A stretch of DNA of 64,000 bases from Sphingobium psychrophilum. Its GTDB lineage: Bacteria; Pseudomonadota; Alphaproteobacteria; Sphingomonadales; Sphingomonadaceae. Under the pieces are notes generated by a model. The model worked only from the letters and a program-made list of their open reading frames with translations, ran no database searches and was not told the origin of the DNA. A program made the position numbers and the translations under genes. Positions 39,902-49,100 of this stretch are shown here, in pieces. The first letter of the stretch is position 1; each line of letters begins with the position of its first letter. The DNA is taken from positions 1-64,000 of the forward strand of contig NZ_JABBFV010000002.1 in the NCBI RefSeq assembly GCF_012927105.1. Direction: 5' to 3'.

Positions 39902-42439
39902 TCAGAATTTCACGCCCAACCGCGCATAATAGAAACCGCCGCTCAGGCCGAACGGCGCGAAGCTGCCATATTGGCCCAGTCCCGTGGCGGCCTGGATGAC
40001 GCCGATCCGGTCGGGATAAACGTCGAACAGATTATTGGCACCGACGGCCAGGTTGATCGTCTTGGTCACCTGCGCCGAAATATCCAGGTCCGTGACCCAT
40101 TTCGGGCTGTAGGTCCGGTCATCGGCGGTCGAGGTCTGGCTGGTCCCGGTTTCGGTATATTTGCCGAAGCGGGTGACGCGCAGCAGGCTGCGGATCGGGC
40201 CGATCGTCCATTCATTGCTCAGCACCAGCTTGTCGCGCGGCGTGGCGCTGGTGAGGTCGGCGCGGGCCTGACGACCGAAGAGGATGGTGTTGGTGAGGTT
40301 GCCGGGATTGGCGGCGACGTTGAGTATCTTGGTCTTGTTGTAACTATAGGCGGCGCTGAGCTTGAAGTCGCCGAACCCTGACGTGCGCAGCACATATTCG
40401 CTGACGACGTCGATTCCGCGGGTGCGGGTGTCGACGCCGTTGATGAAGAATTGCGCGCTGCTGATGCCGGGGACGCCGCGCTGGGCGAGGATCGCGGTGA
40501 CCGCGGAGCTGGACAGGATCGCCTTAGCTTCGGCGCTATTCAGGATTTCGGTCTTCACGATCCGGTCGTCGATCCTGATCTGATAGCCGTCGACAGTCAG
40601 GCGGAAGGCGCCGCTTTCGAAGGTCGTGCCGGCGGTAAAGTTCAGCGACTTTTCCGCGGTCAGCGGCTTTGCTCCGAAGAATCCGGCGATCGGATCGTTG
40701 GGGGCCAGGAATTTGACCAGTTGCGGCACGATATTGCCGTTTACGATGACGCCTGTATTCTGGGAGGTGGAAAAGCCCTGCTGCGCCAGCGATGGTGCGC
40801 GAAAGCCGGTATTGACGCCGCCGCGGATGGCGAAGCCCGGCGCTATCTCATAGCGGGTCGAGAATTTGCCACTGACCGTGTCGCCCGAACTGTCGGTATA
40901 ATGTTCGACCCGGCCCGCGACCCCGACGAACCAGCCCCTGGTGATGTTGGCGCCGACATCGACATAGGCGGCGACATTGTTGCGGGTCAGGACGAAGGCG
41001 TCGGCAGGCGTCGTGCCGGTGAAGGAGACGAGGCTGGCCGCCGGACGCTGGCCGCCATAGGCAAGCTGGAAGGGCGTGGTGCCGACGGGCACGACATAGC
41101 CGCCGTCGCGATAGCTGTCGGGTTCGCCCGCTTTGTTCTGATAGCGTTCCCACCGATGTTCGACGCCAAAGGCCAGTGTCAGCGGTTCTGCGAGTCCCAG
41201 GTCGAAGGTGCGGCTGAAGTCGGCATTATTGACCCACAGGCTGCTGATCTGCTTACCCATGAAGAAGCTGGTCTTGCTGCTCGGCCCCAGCGAAGGGTTG
41301 AGCGTATTGACCGCGCCCAGTTTCACATCGTCTCGGCCGAAACTGCTGCTGAAATCGGCGTCCAGCCCCGCCAGCGTGGTGCGGATGCCGCTGGTGATCT
41401 GAAAATCTGTTTCCCAGACCCGGCGCTTGGCGAGGAAGCCGTTGGGATAGAGTTCGGGTAGCGAGTTGATGTTGTTGGCGTTGAACTGGCCGCGACCGTC
41501 CTTGATGTCGCGATAGCTGAGCGTCGAGAAGCTGTAGAGCATGGTCGCGTCGCTGAGCGGCAATTCCGCATTATAGGAGCCGTTGGCGATATAGTCGCGA
41601 TTGGTGCGGCCATAATTGCCGGCACGGTTGCGGTCGATCGTCGCTTCGCGCGGGTCGCGCGAGCCGTCGGCCAGGCGCGGGTAGAGATCGATGGAGTCCT
41701 TGACGGTCGCACCCGACGTATCGGCGCGGTCGTGGAACTTGCCTTCCACCGCGAAGCGGACAAAGCCGCCATCCGGGCCAAGGCGTGTGCCGTAGCTGAC
41801 CGATTGCTGGATCAGTTCGCCGCCCTTTTCATAATGACTGCCGGTGGTGGTGGCGAATTCGCCGCCCTGGGGCGTGGCGTCGAGGATGAAGTTGATGACC
41901 CCGGAAATCGCATCCGACCCATATTGGGCGGCGGCGCCATCGCGCAGCACTTCAACCCGGCCTATCGCGTTGGCAGCGAGCAGGTCGAGATCGACCGGGA
42001 CGCTGCCGCCCGAAACACGGGACAGGTTGTTGATCAGCGACGTGGTGTGGCGGCGCTTGCCATTGACCAGCACCAGCACATAGTCGCCGCTCAGCCCCCG
42101 GATTGAGATCGGCTTTGCGCCTGACGAGGTGCCGCCACCGCCCAGCGCCGGGACGGTAAGCGAAGGGACGATATTGCCCAATATATCCTTGAGGCCGACG
42201 CGCCCGGTCGCCTGCAATTCGCGCGTGTCTATCACGTCGATCGGCACCGGGCTGTCGGCGACGGTGCGAGGGCGTGCGCCACGCACCCCGGTCACCACGA
42301 TGGCCCCGCCGTCGGCGATCGCATCGTCCGGCGCGGGATCGCTGGCGTCGGCGGCGAAGGCCGCATTGGTGGCCAGTGCGACAACGAGTGAGACAATAGA
42401 TGCGGTAAATTTCAGTTGATGCGACAGGATCACGACCAT
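39902..42439 (-). CDS. TonB-dependent outer-membrane receptor (second)
   Basis: This 845-residue receptor has a leader ending A-A-F-A-A, then A-I-V-V-T-G-V-R-G-A-R near 45, plug blocks I-S-I-R-G-L-S-G-D-Y-V-L-V-L-V-N-G-K-R-R-type and V-E-V-L-R-D-G-A-A-A-Q-Y-G-S-D-A, a barrel, and a terminal aromatic (L-G-V-K-F). ATG 42439 follows GGGGGAA; an ATG three codons earlier would overlap that ribosome site. It lies between the sulfatase/monooxygenase operon and the SsuA/TauD operon, so an organosulfur ligand is likely. Confidence 0.93.
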   Translation of the reverse strand: MVVILSHQLKFTASIVSLVVALATNAAFAADASDPAPDDAIADGGAIVVTGVRGARPRTVADSPVPIDVIDTRELQATGRVGLKDILGNIVPSLTVPALGGGGTSSGAKPISIRGLSGDYVLVLVNGKRRHTTSLINNLSRVSGGSVPVDLDLLAANAIGRVEVLRDGAAAQYGSDAISGVINFILDATPQGGEFATTTGSHYEKGGELIQQSVSYGTRLGPDGGFVRFAVEGKFHDRADTSGATVKDSIDLYPRLADGSRDPREATIDRNRAGNYGRTNRDYIANGSYNAELPLSDATMLYSFSTLSYRDIKDGRGQFNANNINSLPELYPNGFLAKRRVWETDFQITSGIRTTLAGLDADFSSSFGRDDVKLGAVNTLNPSLGPSSKTSFFMGKQISSLWVNNADFSRTFDLGLAEPLTLAFGVEHRWERYQNKAGEPDSYRDGGYVVPVGTTPFQLAYGGQRPAASLVSFTGTTPADAFVLTRNNVAAYVDVGANITRGWFVGVAGRVEHYTDSSGDTVSGKFSTRYEIAPGFAIRGGVNTGFRAPSLAQQGFSTSQNTGVIVNGNIVPQLVKFLAPNDPIAGFFGAKPLTAEKSLNFTAGTTFESGAFRLTVDGYQIRIDDRIVKTEILNSAEAKAILSSSAVTAILAQRGVPGISSAQFFINGVDTRTRGIDVVSEYVLRTSGFGDFKLSAAYSYNKTKILNVAANPGNLTNTILFGRQARADLTSATPRDKLVLSNEWTIGPIRSLLRVTRFGKYTETGTSQTSTADDRTYSPKWVTDLDISAQVTKTINLAVGANNLFDVYPDRIGVIQAATGLGQYGSFAPFGLSGGFYYARLGVKF

Positions 42440-42566
42440 TTCCCCCAAAAAATAATATGGTTCGCTATGGTGCTATCGCGTGCAGCTTCACAAATTAATC
42501 AAGTTAAACTCTATAGTAGTTTAGTTTAATTTTGTTTTTAGTTATAAATATATCTTAGGGTTGTTA
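42440..42566 (-). promoter_or_regulatory. AT-rich promoter region of the second TonB receptor, with inverted repeat
   Basis: This 127-base gap is far richer in A and T than its surroundings. It contains AAACT-CTATAGT-AGTTT (42506-42522), with further TTTAA repeats beside it. It separates the receptor start from the end of the upstream binding-protein gene, so the receptor likely has its own regulated promoter here. Confidence 0.45.
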
Positions 42567-43505
42567 TCATATTATAACAAAAGATTCATCCAATGATCGC
42601 GACATTTTTATTTCCCCAGACTGACGAAAAGTATCGAGCACGATATTCTGATCTTGCACGACAGAGGATGTGATTGGAACCGTGCGACGGCTATTCTTGC
42701 GCACCATGGTCAGGGCAATATCGAACGGCAAACCTGTCTCTTTGGCCAGCACCTTGGCATAGGCATCAGGGTGCCCCGTCGCCCAGTCGAGCGCTTTGGC
42801 TTCGCGCTTTAGAAAGTCGGCCAGGATCGCCCGCTTGCGCGCGATCGACCGTTCGTTGGCGACTTCAAACGCATAGCCGTGGATCAGATTCTGCCCGTCG
42901 GCCACCACCCGCGCGCCTTCCGCTATCGCGGTAGAGGTATAGGGTGTCCAGCACGCCCAGGCATCGATGGTGTGCGAGGCGAAGGCGGCGCGCGTATCGC
43001 CCGGCGACAGCCAGGTGAAGATCACTGAGTCGGGGGACATGCCCATTTCATGCAGGGCGCGCAGGGCGAGATAATGGCCGATCGATCCGCGCGTGGTGGC
43101 GATGCGTTTGCCCTTGAGATCGGCGATGCTGCGCACTGGGGAATCCCCTGGCACGAGAATGGCGACCGCTTCGCTGGGGCGCGGGTCGGTCCGCTGCGCC
43201 GACACCGCCTTGATCGGTAGGCCGCTTTGGTAGGCGAACATGAAGGGCGCATCACCGGCAAGGCCGACATCGACCGCGCCGCTGCCGACCGCTTCGAGCA
43301 GAGTTTGCGCGGCAGGAAATTCGGCCCATTCGATTCGATAGCCAACGCCATCCAATGCGCCGGACGAGAGCATCAGCGCCTTGGTCCCGCCCTTCTGGCT
43401 GCCGACCGTCAGCGTGCCGCCCCCATCGCCGCTATCGCAGGCGGCGAGCAAGGCAGTGGTGAGTAGGCCCGCCAGGACGCGACGGCGCGATGGAAGAGGT
43501 ATCAT
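42567..43505 (-). CDS. SsuA-like ABC substrate-binding lipoprotein
   Basis: This 312-residue sulfonate/taurine-type binding protein has the lipoprotein signal L-L-T-T-A-L-L-A-A-C with Cys23, then a two-lobed fold with G-S-Q-K-G-G-T near 37, W-A-E-F-P-A-A near 59, A-G-D-A-P-F-M-F near 81, D-L-K-G-K-R-I-A-T-T-R-G-S near 128 and D-A-W-A-C-W-T-P-Y near 180, all typical of SsuA. It follows another SsuA-like gene by ten bases. No matching permease or ATPase is present in the window. Confidence 0.88.
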   Translation of the reverse strand: MIPLPSRRRVLAGLLTTALLAACDSGDGGGTLTVGSQKGGTKALMLSSGALDGVGYRIEWAEFPAAQTLLEAVGSGAVDVGLAGDAPFMFAYQSGLPIKAVSAQRTDPRPSEAVAILVPGDSPVRSIADLKGKRIATTRGSIGHYLALRALHEMGMSPDSVIFTWLSPGDTRAAFASHTIDAWACWTPYTSTAIAEGARVVADGQNLIHGYAFEVANERSIARKRAILADFLKREAKALDWATGHPDAYAKVLAKETGLPFDIALTMVRKNSRRTVPITSSVVQDQNIVLDTFRQSGEIKMSRSLDESFVII

Positions 43506-43514
43506 GCGAACGCT

Positions 43515-44552
43515 CTACAAGCCGGCGCGGACGGACGTTCCGGCAATCGCGTCATTGAACGAGCCATCATAGCCTTTATCTGCCTCTGGAATATGCGGGA
43601 TGATTCCCGCTGCGTGGTAGCGTTCGAAAATCCGGCCCTGTTCGGCAATCAGCGCCGCATCGATCGGCACGGCATTGCCCAGATTGGCGCTGGCGGAAAA
43701 ACGCGCGACATCGAAGGGGATGCCGGTTTCCTTTGCCAGCACCCGCGCATAATCGCCGGGATGGCGGCGCGCCCAGTCGCGCGCTCGCGCCAGCCGCGTG
43801 ACATAGTCGGTCAGGATTGCGCGTTTCGCATCGATCGCTTTGTCGTTGGCGGCGTAGAAACCGACGCCGGTCGGCAGGTCGCCGCCATCGGCGATGATCC
43901 GGTCGCCATCCTCCAGCACGGCGATGCCAACATAACTGCCCCAGGTCGACCAGGCGTCTATCGCGCCGGTGGCCAGCGCCGCCTTGGCTTCGCCATTGGA
44001 CAAATAGGTCCAGCGGATCGTTTTGGAATCGATCTTCGCCCGTTCGAGCAGGCGCAGCACCAGATCCTGGCCTGCCGATCCGCGGATGGTGGCGACCCGC
44101 TTACCCCGAAGATCGGCGAGCGTACGGATTCGGGAATCCTTGGGCACGACGATCGCCGACGCCTTGCCAGCACGGGTGCCCGCAGGCCGATAAGCGGTCA
44201 CCGCCCGGATATGCGCGCCGCTGGCATAGGCGAAGGCGAAGGGTGCGCCGCCAATCCCACCGATATCGATCGCACCGGCGTCCAATGCCTCCAGCAACGG
44301 CGCGGCGGCGGGGAACAACGCCCATTTGATCCGGTAGGGCGCGCCTTTCAACTCGCCCGACGCCGTCAGCAGCGCCTGCGCCCCGCCGCGCTGGTCGCCG
44401 ATGACGAGCACGTCATCAGCGCTTGCCTGGGGGCCGGGGCGGAGAAGCAACAAGGCCGATGCGGCCAGCGCCAGCACGAGCAGCGCGATGAACCAGAGGC
44501 GGGGGCGGCGTCGCGCCGCCCCCGCCGGATGGGATGCGACCAGATCGGTCAT
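43515..44552 (-). CDS. SsuA-like ABC substrate-binding protein with N-terminal anchor
   Basis: This 345-residue paralogue of the next gene downstream has G-D-Q-R-G-G-A, W-A-L-F-P-A-A, G-G-A-P-F-A-F, D-L-R-G-K-R-V-A-T-I-R-G-S and D-A-W-S-T-W-G-S-Y, block for block like its neighbour. It lacks a lipobox cysteine. Instead a basic stretch R-R-R-P-R and a long hydrophobic segment (about 20-40) could serve as leader or uncleaved anchor. ATG 44552 is used because the preceding 49 codons overlap the dioxygenase gene and have no family similarity. The pair probably arose by duplication. Confidence 0.87.
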   Translation of the reverse strand: MTDLVASHPAGAARRRPRLWFIALLVLALAASALLLLRPGPQASADDVLVIGDQRGGAQALLTASGELKGAPYRIKWALFPAAAPLLEALDAGAIDIGGIGGAPFAFAYASGAHIRAVTAYRPAGTRAGKASAIVVPKDSRIRTLADLRGKRVATIRGSAGQDLVLRLLERAKIDSKTIRWTYLSNGEAKAALATGAIDAWSTWGSYVGIAVLEDGDRIIADGGDLPTGVGFYAANDKAIDAKRAILTDYVTRLARARDWARRHPGDYARVLAKETGIPFDVARFSASANLGNAVPIDAALIAEQGRIFERYHAAGIIPHIPEADKGYDGSFNDAIAGTSVRAGL

Positions 44553-44566
44553 GGAACCCGGCGTCC

Positions 44567-45427
44567 TTAAAGATCGGCGTAGAGCGGTTCGTCGGCAATC
44601 AGCACGCGATGGAGCAGGCGCGGATAGTCGCCATAGTTGCGCACCGCATAATGGACCGCCGCGCGATTGTCCCAGAAGGCGACCGATCCCGGCTTCCACG
44701 AAAAACGGACCTGAAATTCGGGCCGCTTATATTGCAGCAATATCTCCTGGATCAGCTCACGGCTTTCGGCCAGTTCCAGTCCCAAAATCTGCGGATTCTG
44801 GGTCAGGTTAACCCAAAGTATCTTCTTGCCCGTTTCGCGATGGGTGCGCACCACCGGATGGGCGACGATCGGATAGTCATGGCCGTCCGCCAGCAAAGCC
44901 GACCGATAGTCATGGGTGACGTGCAGCCCCTCCAGCCGCGCCTTCAATTCGTCCGAAAGCCCTTCATAAGCCAGATTGGCATCGACCCAGACGGTGTCGC
45001 CGCCGACCGGCGGCAGATCGACCGCGCGCAGCACCGCTCCCCATGTCGGGACCAGACGCCAGCTCGTGTCGCTATGATAGGCCTCACCCGGCCGAATCTT
45101 CACCTTGGTCTGGCGCTGGTCGAAGCGGGCATTGTCCACGGCGGCGATATTGTGGATCGGCGTGATCTTGGGATCGTGGGTCGTGCTGGGATGGGTGTAG
45201 AGCGGCCCGAATTCCCGCGCGAAGGCGGCGTGGCTGTCATTATCGAGTTGCTGGTCGCGGAAGAAAACGACCTTATATTCCAGTACGGCAGCACGAATGG
45301 CGTCTCGCACATCCGCGCTAATCGGCTTGCCAATGTCTATGCCATGGATTTCGGCACCGATCGTCGGTTGAAGCGGGCGAATGTCGATTGGCGTTGGGGC
45401 AATGCGTTCGGCTGTGGCTGTCGACAT
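44567..45427 (-). CDS. TauD/AtsK-type alpha-ketoglutarate dioxygenase
   Basis: This 286-residue Fe(II)/2-oxoglutarate dioxygenase has the facial triad H118-S-D120 in E-A-Y-H-S-D-T-S-W and His259 in R-A-A-V-H-Y, and the 2-oxoglutarate arginine in L-L-H-R-V near 273. The family includes taurine dioxygenase and the alkylsulfatase AtsK, which release sulfite or sulfate from organosulfur compounds. ATG 45427 follows AAAGGATGACATC; a start 21 bases earlier is also possible. First gene of an operon with two SsuA-like binding proteins. Confidence 0.88.
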   Translation of the reverse strand: MSTATAERIAPTPIDIRPLQPTIGAEIHGIDIGKPISADVRDAIRAAVLEYKVVFFRDQQLDNDSHAAFAREFGPLYTHPSTTHDPKITPIHNIAAVDNARFDQRQTKVKIRPGEAYHSDTSWRLVPTWGAVLRAVDLPPVGGDTVWVDANLAYEGLSDELKARLEGLHVTHDYRSALLADGHDYPIVAHPVVRTHRETGKKILWVNLTQNPQILGLELAESRELIQEILLQYKRPEFQVRFSWKPGSVAFWDNRAAVHYAVRNYGDYPRLLHRVLIADEPLYADL

Positions 45428-45959
45428 GATGTCATCCTTTCCTGCCATGTAGCTCCCAGGCTGGAGCGATGAACAAGGGGTATGAAATCTTGCAAGGTAA
45501 ATCCCATGATTATTTCTTGAAGATCTATGACTGTCGATGAACAATTTAAAACCCCCATCAATCCTTACATGGGAATGCGCCGAAATTCATAAACTGCTAT
45601 TTGTGATCGAGAAGAGTCATCGAGAAATTCCAATAAGACGCGTCTTGCCGAAGCGGCCTTTCAGACGGGAGAATCATTCATCCTTACAGCAGAATGAAGC
45701 AGGACATGCTGAACCGCGAGAGCGGGCACGAGGCTCGCGCCTGTCTCGCTATGTCCCAACTTTCTCCAGTAGCGCCAATGATTGCCGGGTCTGCCTTGCC
45801 GATGCAGGGGACAGAAAGCCGCGATCACCGTTCGACTGCCATGGTGCAATCATGAAACGGCTGAACCGGGCCAACGCATATTTGCGTAGTATAGTCGAGA
45901 TGATCGGAAGCGGACGTCGCTTGGCCGAGTTCAGTCAACGGTTATAGACGCTACCGCGT
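45428..45959. other. intergenic region without a recognised gene
   Basis: The first 120 bases, AT-richer, probably hold the dioxygenase promoter. A plus-strand frame of up to 136 codons (45537-45947) exists, ending in a plausible amphipathic helix (R-A-N-A-Y-L-R-S-I-V near 45870), but its composition is uneven and I do not recognise it. Likely a relic rather than a gene. Confidence 0.4.
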
Positions 45960-46682
45960 TCAGGTGGTGCCGACTGCTATCGCCTGCGCATAGCGCCGGT
46001 CGGCCACTTCCCAGTCGAGATTGCGGAACCAGGCATCGATTTGGCGGCCTACCATGATCCATGTGGAAACTATGCTCGTACATGTCGAGGGCGAGGATCG
46101 GGATGCCAGCGGCCGCACCATGCATATGATCCCAGACCCAATGATTGTGCAGCGAGTGGATATGGAGATTATAGGCGAGGATCATCCAGCCCGAGCCGCC
46201 TGCCAGCGACAGGCCCGTGCGCCGGAAATCCTTCTCCCATGTCTCGAACGATCCCCAGGCTTTGGCGAGCGCCCCGTGAATGGAGCCAGCGGCCTGGCGG
46301 TTGCTGCCGAGCCCGTCGAAATACATCTCATGGAGAATGACCGATCCGGTCCGGTGCATTCCTCACGCTTGAGGCCGCCATAGAGGACCGGCGGCCTGTC
46401 CGCATCGGCCAATGTGGCGGCGAGCCGGGTTTCGACGATGTTGAGGGTCTTCACCGACCCGATATAATTATTCTCCCAATGCGACCGGATAAGGCGCTCG
46501 GACAGCCCGTCCAGCTTCGCCGGATCGAAGCGCAAGGGCTTGGGCTGGTGCGTGCCGGCAAAGGCTGGCGGCAGAGCGGTGGGCGGCGCGGCGACTTGCC
46601 CGCTTGCCGTATCGGTAGCTGCCATAGCCAAAGCGCCTGCGCCAAGCGTTTGAACGGCGGTACGACAAGAGACATCAACCAT
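45960..46682 (-). pseudogene. chrC: Fe-superoxide dismutase ChrC, with two frameshifts
   Basis: Three frames joined give an SOD of about 240 residues with a leader-like start (G-A-G-A-L-A-M-A-A). Blocks visible: S-H-W-E-N-N-Y near residue 63 in frame one; H-E-M-Y-F-D-G-L-G, G-S-G-W-M-I-L-A-Y and A-L-D-M-Y-E-H-S-F-H-M-D in frame two (metal ligands Asp and His in D-M-Y-E-H); then W-F-R-N-L-D-W-E-V-A-D-R-R-Y to a TGA in frame three. The first break (near 46360) looks like loss of one A in GAGGAAATG; the second is near 46055. In chr operons chrC is an SOD placed after chrA, as here, 14 bases behind chrA. Confidence 0.85.
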
Positions 46683-46696
46683 TTTTGCAGATCCTG

Positions 46697-48100
46697 TCAG
46701 ACGGCGAGAGTGTAGATCGCGCCCAGGATTGCGCAGCCTCCAAGAACCGGCAACACGCCCAGCTTGAACCTGAAGATGGCCACCGCCGCTGCGAGCGCCA
46801 GCACCACGGCGGCAACATTGATGGAAGCCGGAACCGGCACGTCGAAGTTGCCGGTCGGCGAGCGGACCGCCATCGTCTTGCCAAACAAGGTGTGGATCGC
46901 GAACCAGATGGCGAGGTTGAAGATGACGCCCACGACCGCTGCGGTGATGGCCGTCAGGGCCGACGACAGCGCTTTGTTGCCCCGCAACCGCTCGATGAAG
47001 GGCGCACCGGCGAAGATCCACAGGAAACAGGGCACGAACGTCACCCAGGTCGTGAGGATCGCGCCCAGCGTCGCCGCCAGCAGGGGCGCCATCGTGCCAG
47101 CATCGCGAAAGGCGGCCAGAAATCCCACGAACTGCGTCACCATGATGAGCGGGCCTGGCGTCGTTTCCGCCATGCCCAGGCCATCGAGCATTTCGCCGGG
47201 CCGCAGCCAGCCGAAAGTGCCGACCGCTTCCTGCGCCACATAGGCAAGAACGGCATAGGCCCCGCCAAAGGTCACGACCGCCATCTGGCTGAAGAAAGTG
47301 GCGATGTGGGTGAACACATGGTCCGGCCCCAGGATCAGGAACAGTCCGGCAACGGGCACCAGCCAGAGGACCGACAGTATCGCGCAGATCCGCAGCGACC
47401 AACCCAGATTGGGTCTCGCATGGTCGGGCAATGCTTCGCCCAGCGCGGTGTCCCGGTCATGGACGACGTTGCCACCGGCAGTACCATGACCGGCGCCGCT
47501 CTTGAACTGGGGCAGGCCGCTTCGCCCGCCGATATAGCCGCCCACGCCCGCCGCCAGGACGATCAGGGGAAAGGGTGTATCGAGAAAGAAGATCGCGACA
47601 AAGGCCGCGACGGCAATCCCCCGCATGACATTATTCTTGAGCGCGCGTGATCCCACGCGCAACACCGCCTGGACCACCACGGCCAGCACAGCGGCCTTCA
47701 GCCCGAAGAATATGCCCTCAATCAGCGGCAACTGGCCCAGTAGCACATAGAGGTAGCTCAAGGCCAATATGGCGAGAAAACCGGGCAGGACGAAGAGCGC
47801 TCCGGCGATCAGACCGCCGCGCGTCTTGTGCAGCAGCCAGCCGATATAGATCGCCAGTTGCTGCGCCTCTGGTCCCGGCAGCAACATGCAATAGTTGAGC
47901 GCATGGAGAAATCGCTCCTCCCCGATCCAGCGTTTCTCCTCGACCAGGATGCGGTGCATCACGGCGATCTGGCCAGCCGGACCGCCAAAACTCAATGCGG
48001 CGATACGCACCCAGATGCGGGTCGCCTCCCCAAGCGGGATGCCATGATCGCTCGCTTTCGACTCAGATGGATCGGCGAGCATGGAGCCGGTTGCAGTCAT
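46697..48100 (-). CDS. chrA: chromate transporter ChrA (two-domain)
   Basis: This 467-residue membrane protein of the CHR family has two homologous halves, each beginning with a F-G-G-P motif: A-L-S-F-G-G-P-A-G-Q near residue 33 and V-T-F-G-G-A-Y-A-V near 275. L-L-P-G-P-E-A-Q-Q near 75 and T-T-P-G-P-L-I-M near 313 are the matching second motifs. It expels chromate, giving resistance. It overlaps chrB by four bases and precedes chrC, a classic chrBAC order. Confidence 0.93.
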   Translation of the reverse strand: MTATGSMLADPSESKASDHGIPLGEATRIWVRIAALSFGGPAGQIAVMHRILVEEKRWIGEERFLHALNYCMLLPGPEAQQLAIYIGWLLHKTRGGLIAGALFVLPGFLAILALSYLYVLLGQLPLIEGIFFGLKAAVLAVVVQAVLRVGSRALKNNVMRGIAVAAFVAIFFLDTPFPLIVLAAGVGGYIGGRSGLPQFKSGAGHGTAGGNVVHDRDTALGEALPDHARPNLGWSLRICAILSVLWLVPVAGLFLILGPDHVFTHIATFFSQMAVVTFGGAYAVLAYVAQEAVGTFGWLRPGEMLDGLGMAETTPGPLIMVTQFVGFLAAFRDAGTMAPLLAATLGAILTTWVTFVPCFLWIFAGAPFIERLRGNKALSSALTAITAAVVGVIFNLAIWFAIHTLFGKTMAVRSPTGNFDVPVPASINVAAVVLALAAAVAIFRFKLGVLPVLGGCAILGAIYTLAV

Positions 48101-49050
48101 CGGTCTGCCTTTCGGTTCGAGAAATAGGCGTGGAACTGGTTCAGCGCGTCGCTGGCCGTCGCGATGCGCTGCAGGTCGTCATCGGTGGAGGCGCAGACGC
48201 CCGACAGCATCGCGCCAAGGCCCGCTGTCTCGGGCCGCGCGAACTTGCCGTCGGCAATATCCAGGTCGTGAATGATTTCGGCGATGGCGATCAGCGCCGG
48301 ATCATCGGTCAGGCCGCCGCGCGCAACGAGGGTTTCGAAGCTGCAATTCTCGCCCTCATGGGTGAATTCGGCATCCGCCATGTCGAAGCGCAGTTCATCC
48401 TTTTGTGGCGCGTAGCTGCGGCCGTCGACGAAACGGAAGGTCGCATCCGGGTCTATGAACCTGCGGATCAGCCAGGCGCAGGCGATGCGATCGACATGGA
48501 CGCCGCTGCGCGTCACCCATGTCCTGCCCTTCAGATCGCGCGGCAGGTCGGCAGCGGGCTCGTCGCGACTGACGTCGGGATGCTGATAGCGTTGCCGGTC
48601 GAGGTCCGCCAACGCCGCTTGCGCCTGCTGCCGCCCGTGCGCGCCGAAGAAGTCGAGTTGAACGACATCCGTCATCCGTTTCTGGAGCTTGGCGATATCG
48701 GCGCCGCTGGCAGGGCCGGTGTCGATCAGCCGCCGCGCCGCCTGGGCTATGTCATCATAGTCGGAGTCGCGCGCGGCATCGAACATCGCGCGGATGTCAG
48801 CGTCGCCCTGGCCGCCCAGCATCCGCGCTTCGATGAGGGTCGCCTCGCCGCCGCCATCGATGATGTCGGCCATAACACTGCGAAACGCATGGCCATGTTC
48901 GTTCCTAAGAGGCAGGATATGTACCGCATTTTTTAGCGGCACCGCACCGATCGCCTGCAGGCGACGCCAGATTTTCACGCGCAGATAGGGCGGCTTGACC
49001 GGAAGCTGGTGCAGCAGGGCCAGCCAGATGGAGGGTTCGCTTGTCGTCAT
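48097..49050 (-). CDS. chrB: ChrB chromate-resistance protein
   Basis: This 317-residue protein has the N-terminal ChrB region (K-P-P-Y-L-R-V-K-I-W-R-R-L near 18-30, A-V-P-L-K-N-A-V-H-I-L-P near 36-47) and the C-terminal ChrB domain (W-V-T-R-S-G-V-H-V-D-R-I-A-C-A-W-L near 177-193, F-T-H-E-G-E-N-C-S-F near 234). ChrB senses or responds to chromate and regulates the operon. It is divergent from a porin gene across only 50 bases of AT-rich sequence. Confidence 0.92.
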   Translation of the reverse strand: MTTSEPSIWLALLHQLPVKPPYLRVKIWRRLQAIGAVPLKNAVHILPLRNEHGHAFRSVMADIIDGGGEATLIEARMLGGQGDADIRAMFDAARDSDYDDIAQAARRLIDTGPASGADIAKLQKRMTDVVQLDFFGAHGRQQAQAALADLDRQRYQHPDVSRDEPAADLPRDLKGRTWVTRSGVHVDRIACAWLIRRFIDPDATFRFVDGRSYAPQKDELRFDMADAEFTHEGENCSFETLVARGGLTDDPALIAIAEIIHDLDIADGKFARPETAGLGAMLSGVCASTDDDLQRIATASDALNQFHAYFSNRKADR

Positions 49051-49100
49051 GATAGAACATATATATCATTTGATTCGAAATAGAGGAATATATATATCTT
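49051..49100. promoter_or_regulatory. AT-rich divergent promoter of chrB and the porin
   Basis: This 50-base gap contains two runs of ATATATAT (near 49058 and 49090) around ATTTGATTCGAAAT. It must carry promoters for both directions, so expression of chrBAC and the porin is probably linked. Binding by ChrB is inference. Confidence 0.5.

Noticed and set aside
45537..45947. 136-codon frame before the chromate locus
   Set aside because: No recognisable family, uneven composition and no convincing ribosome site; listed only as part of a gene-free stretch.
46685..47650. 321-codon plus-strand frame opposite chrA
   Set aside because: Antisense shadow; chrA is well supported by its twin F-G-G-P motifs.
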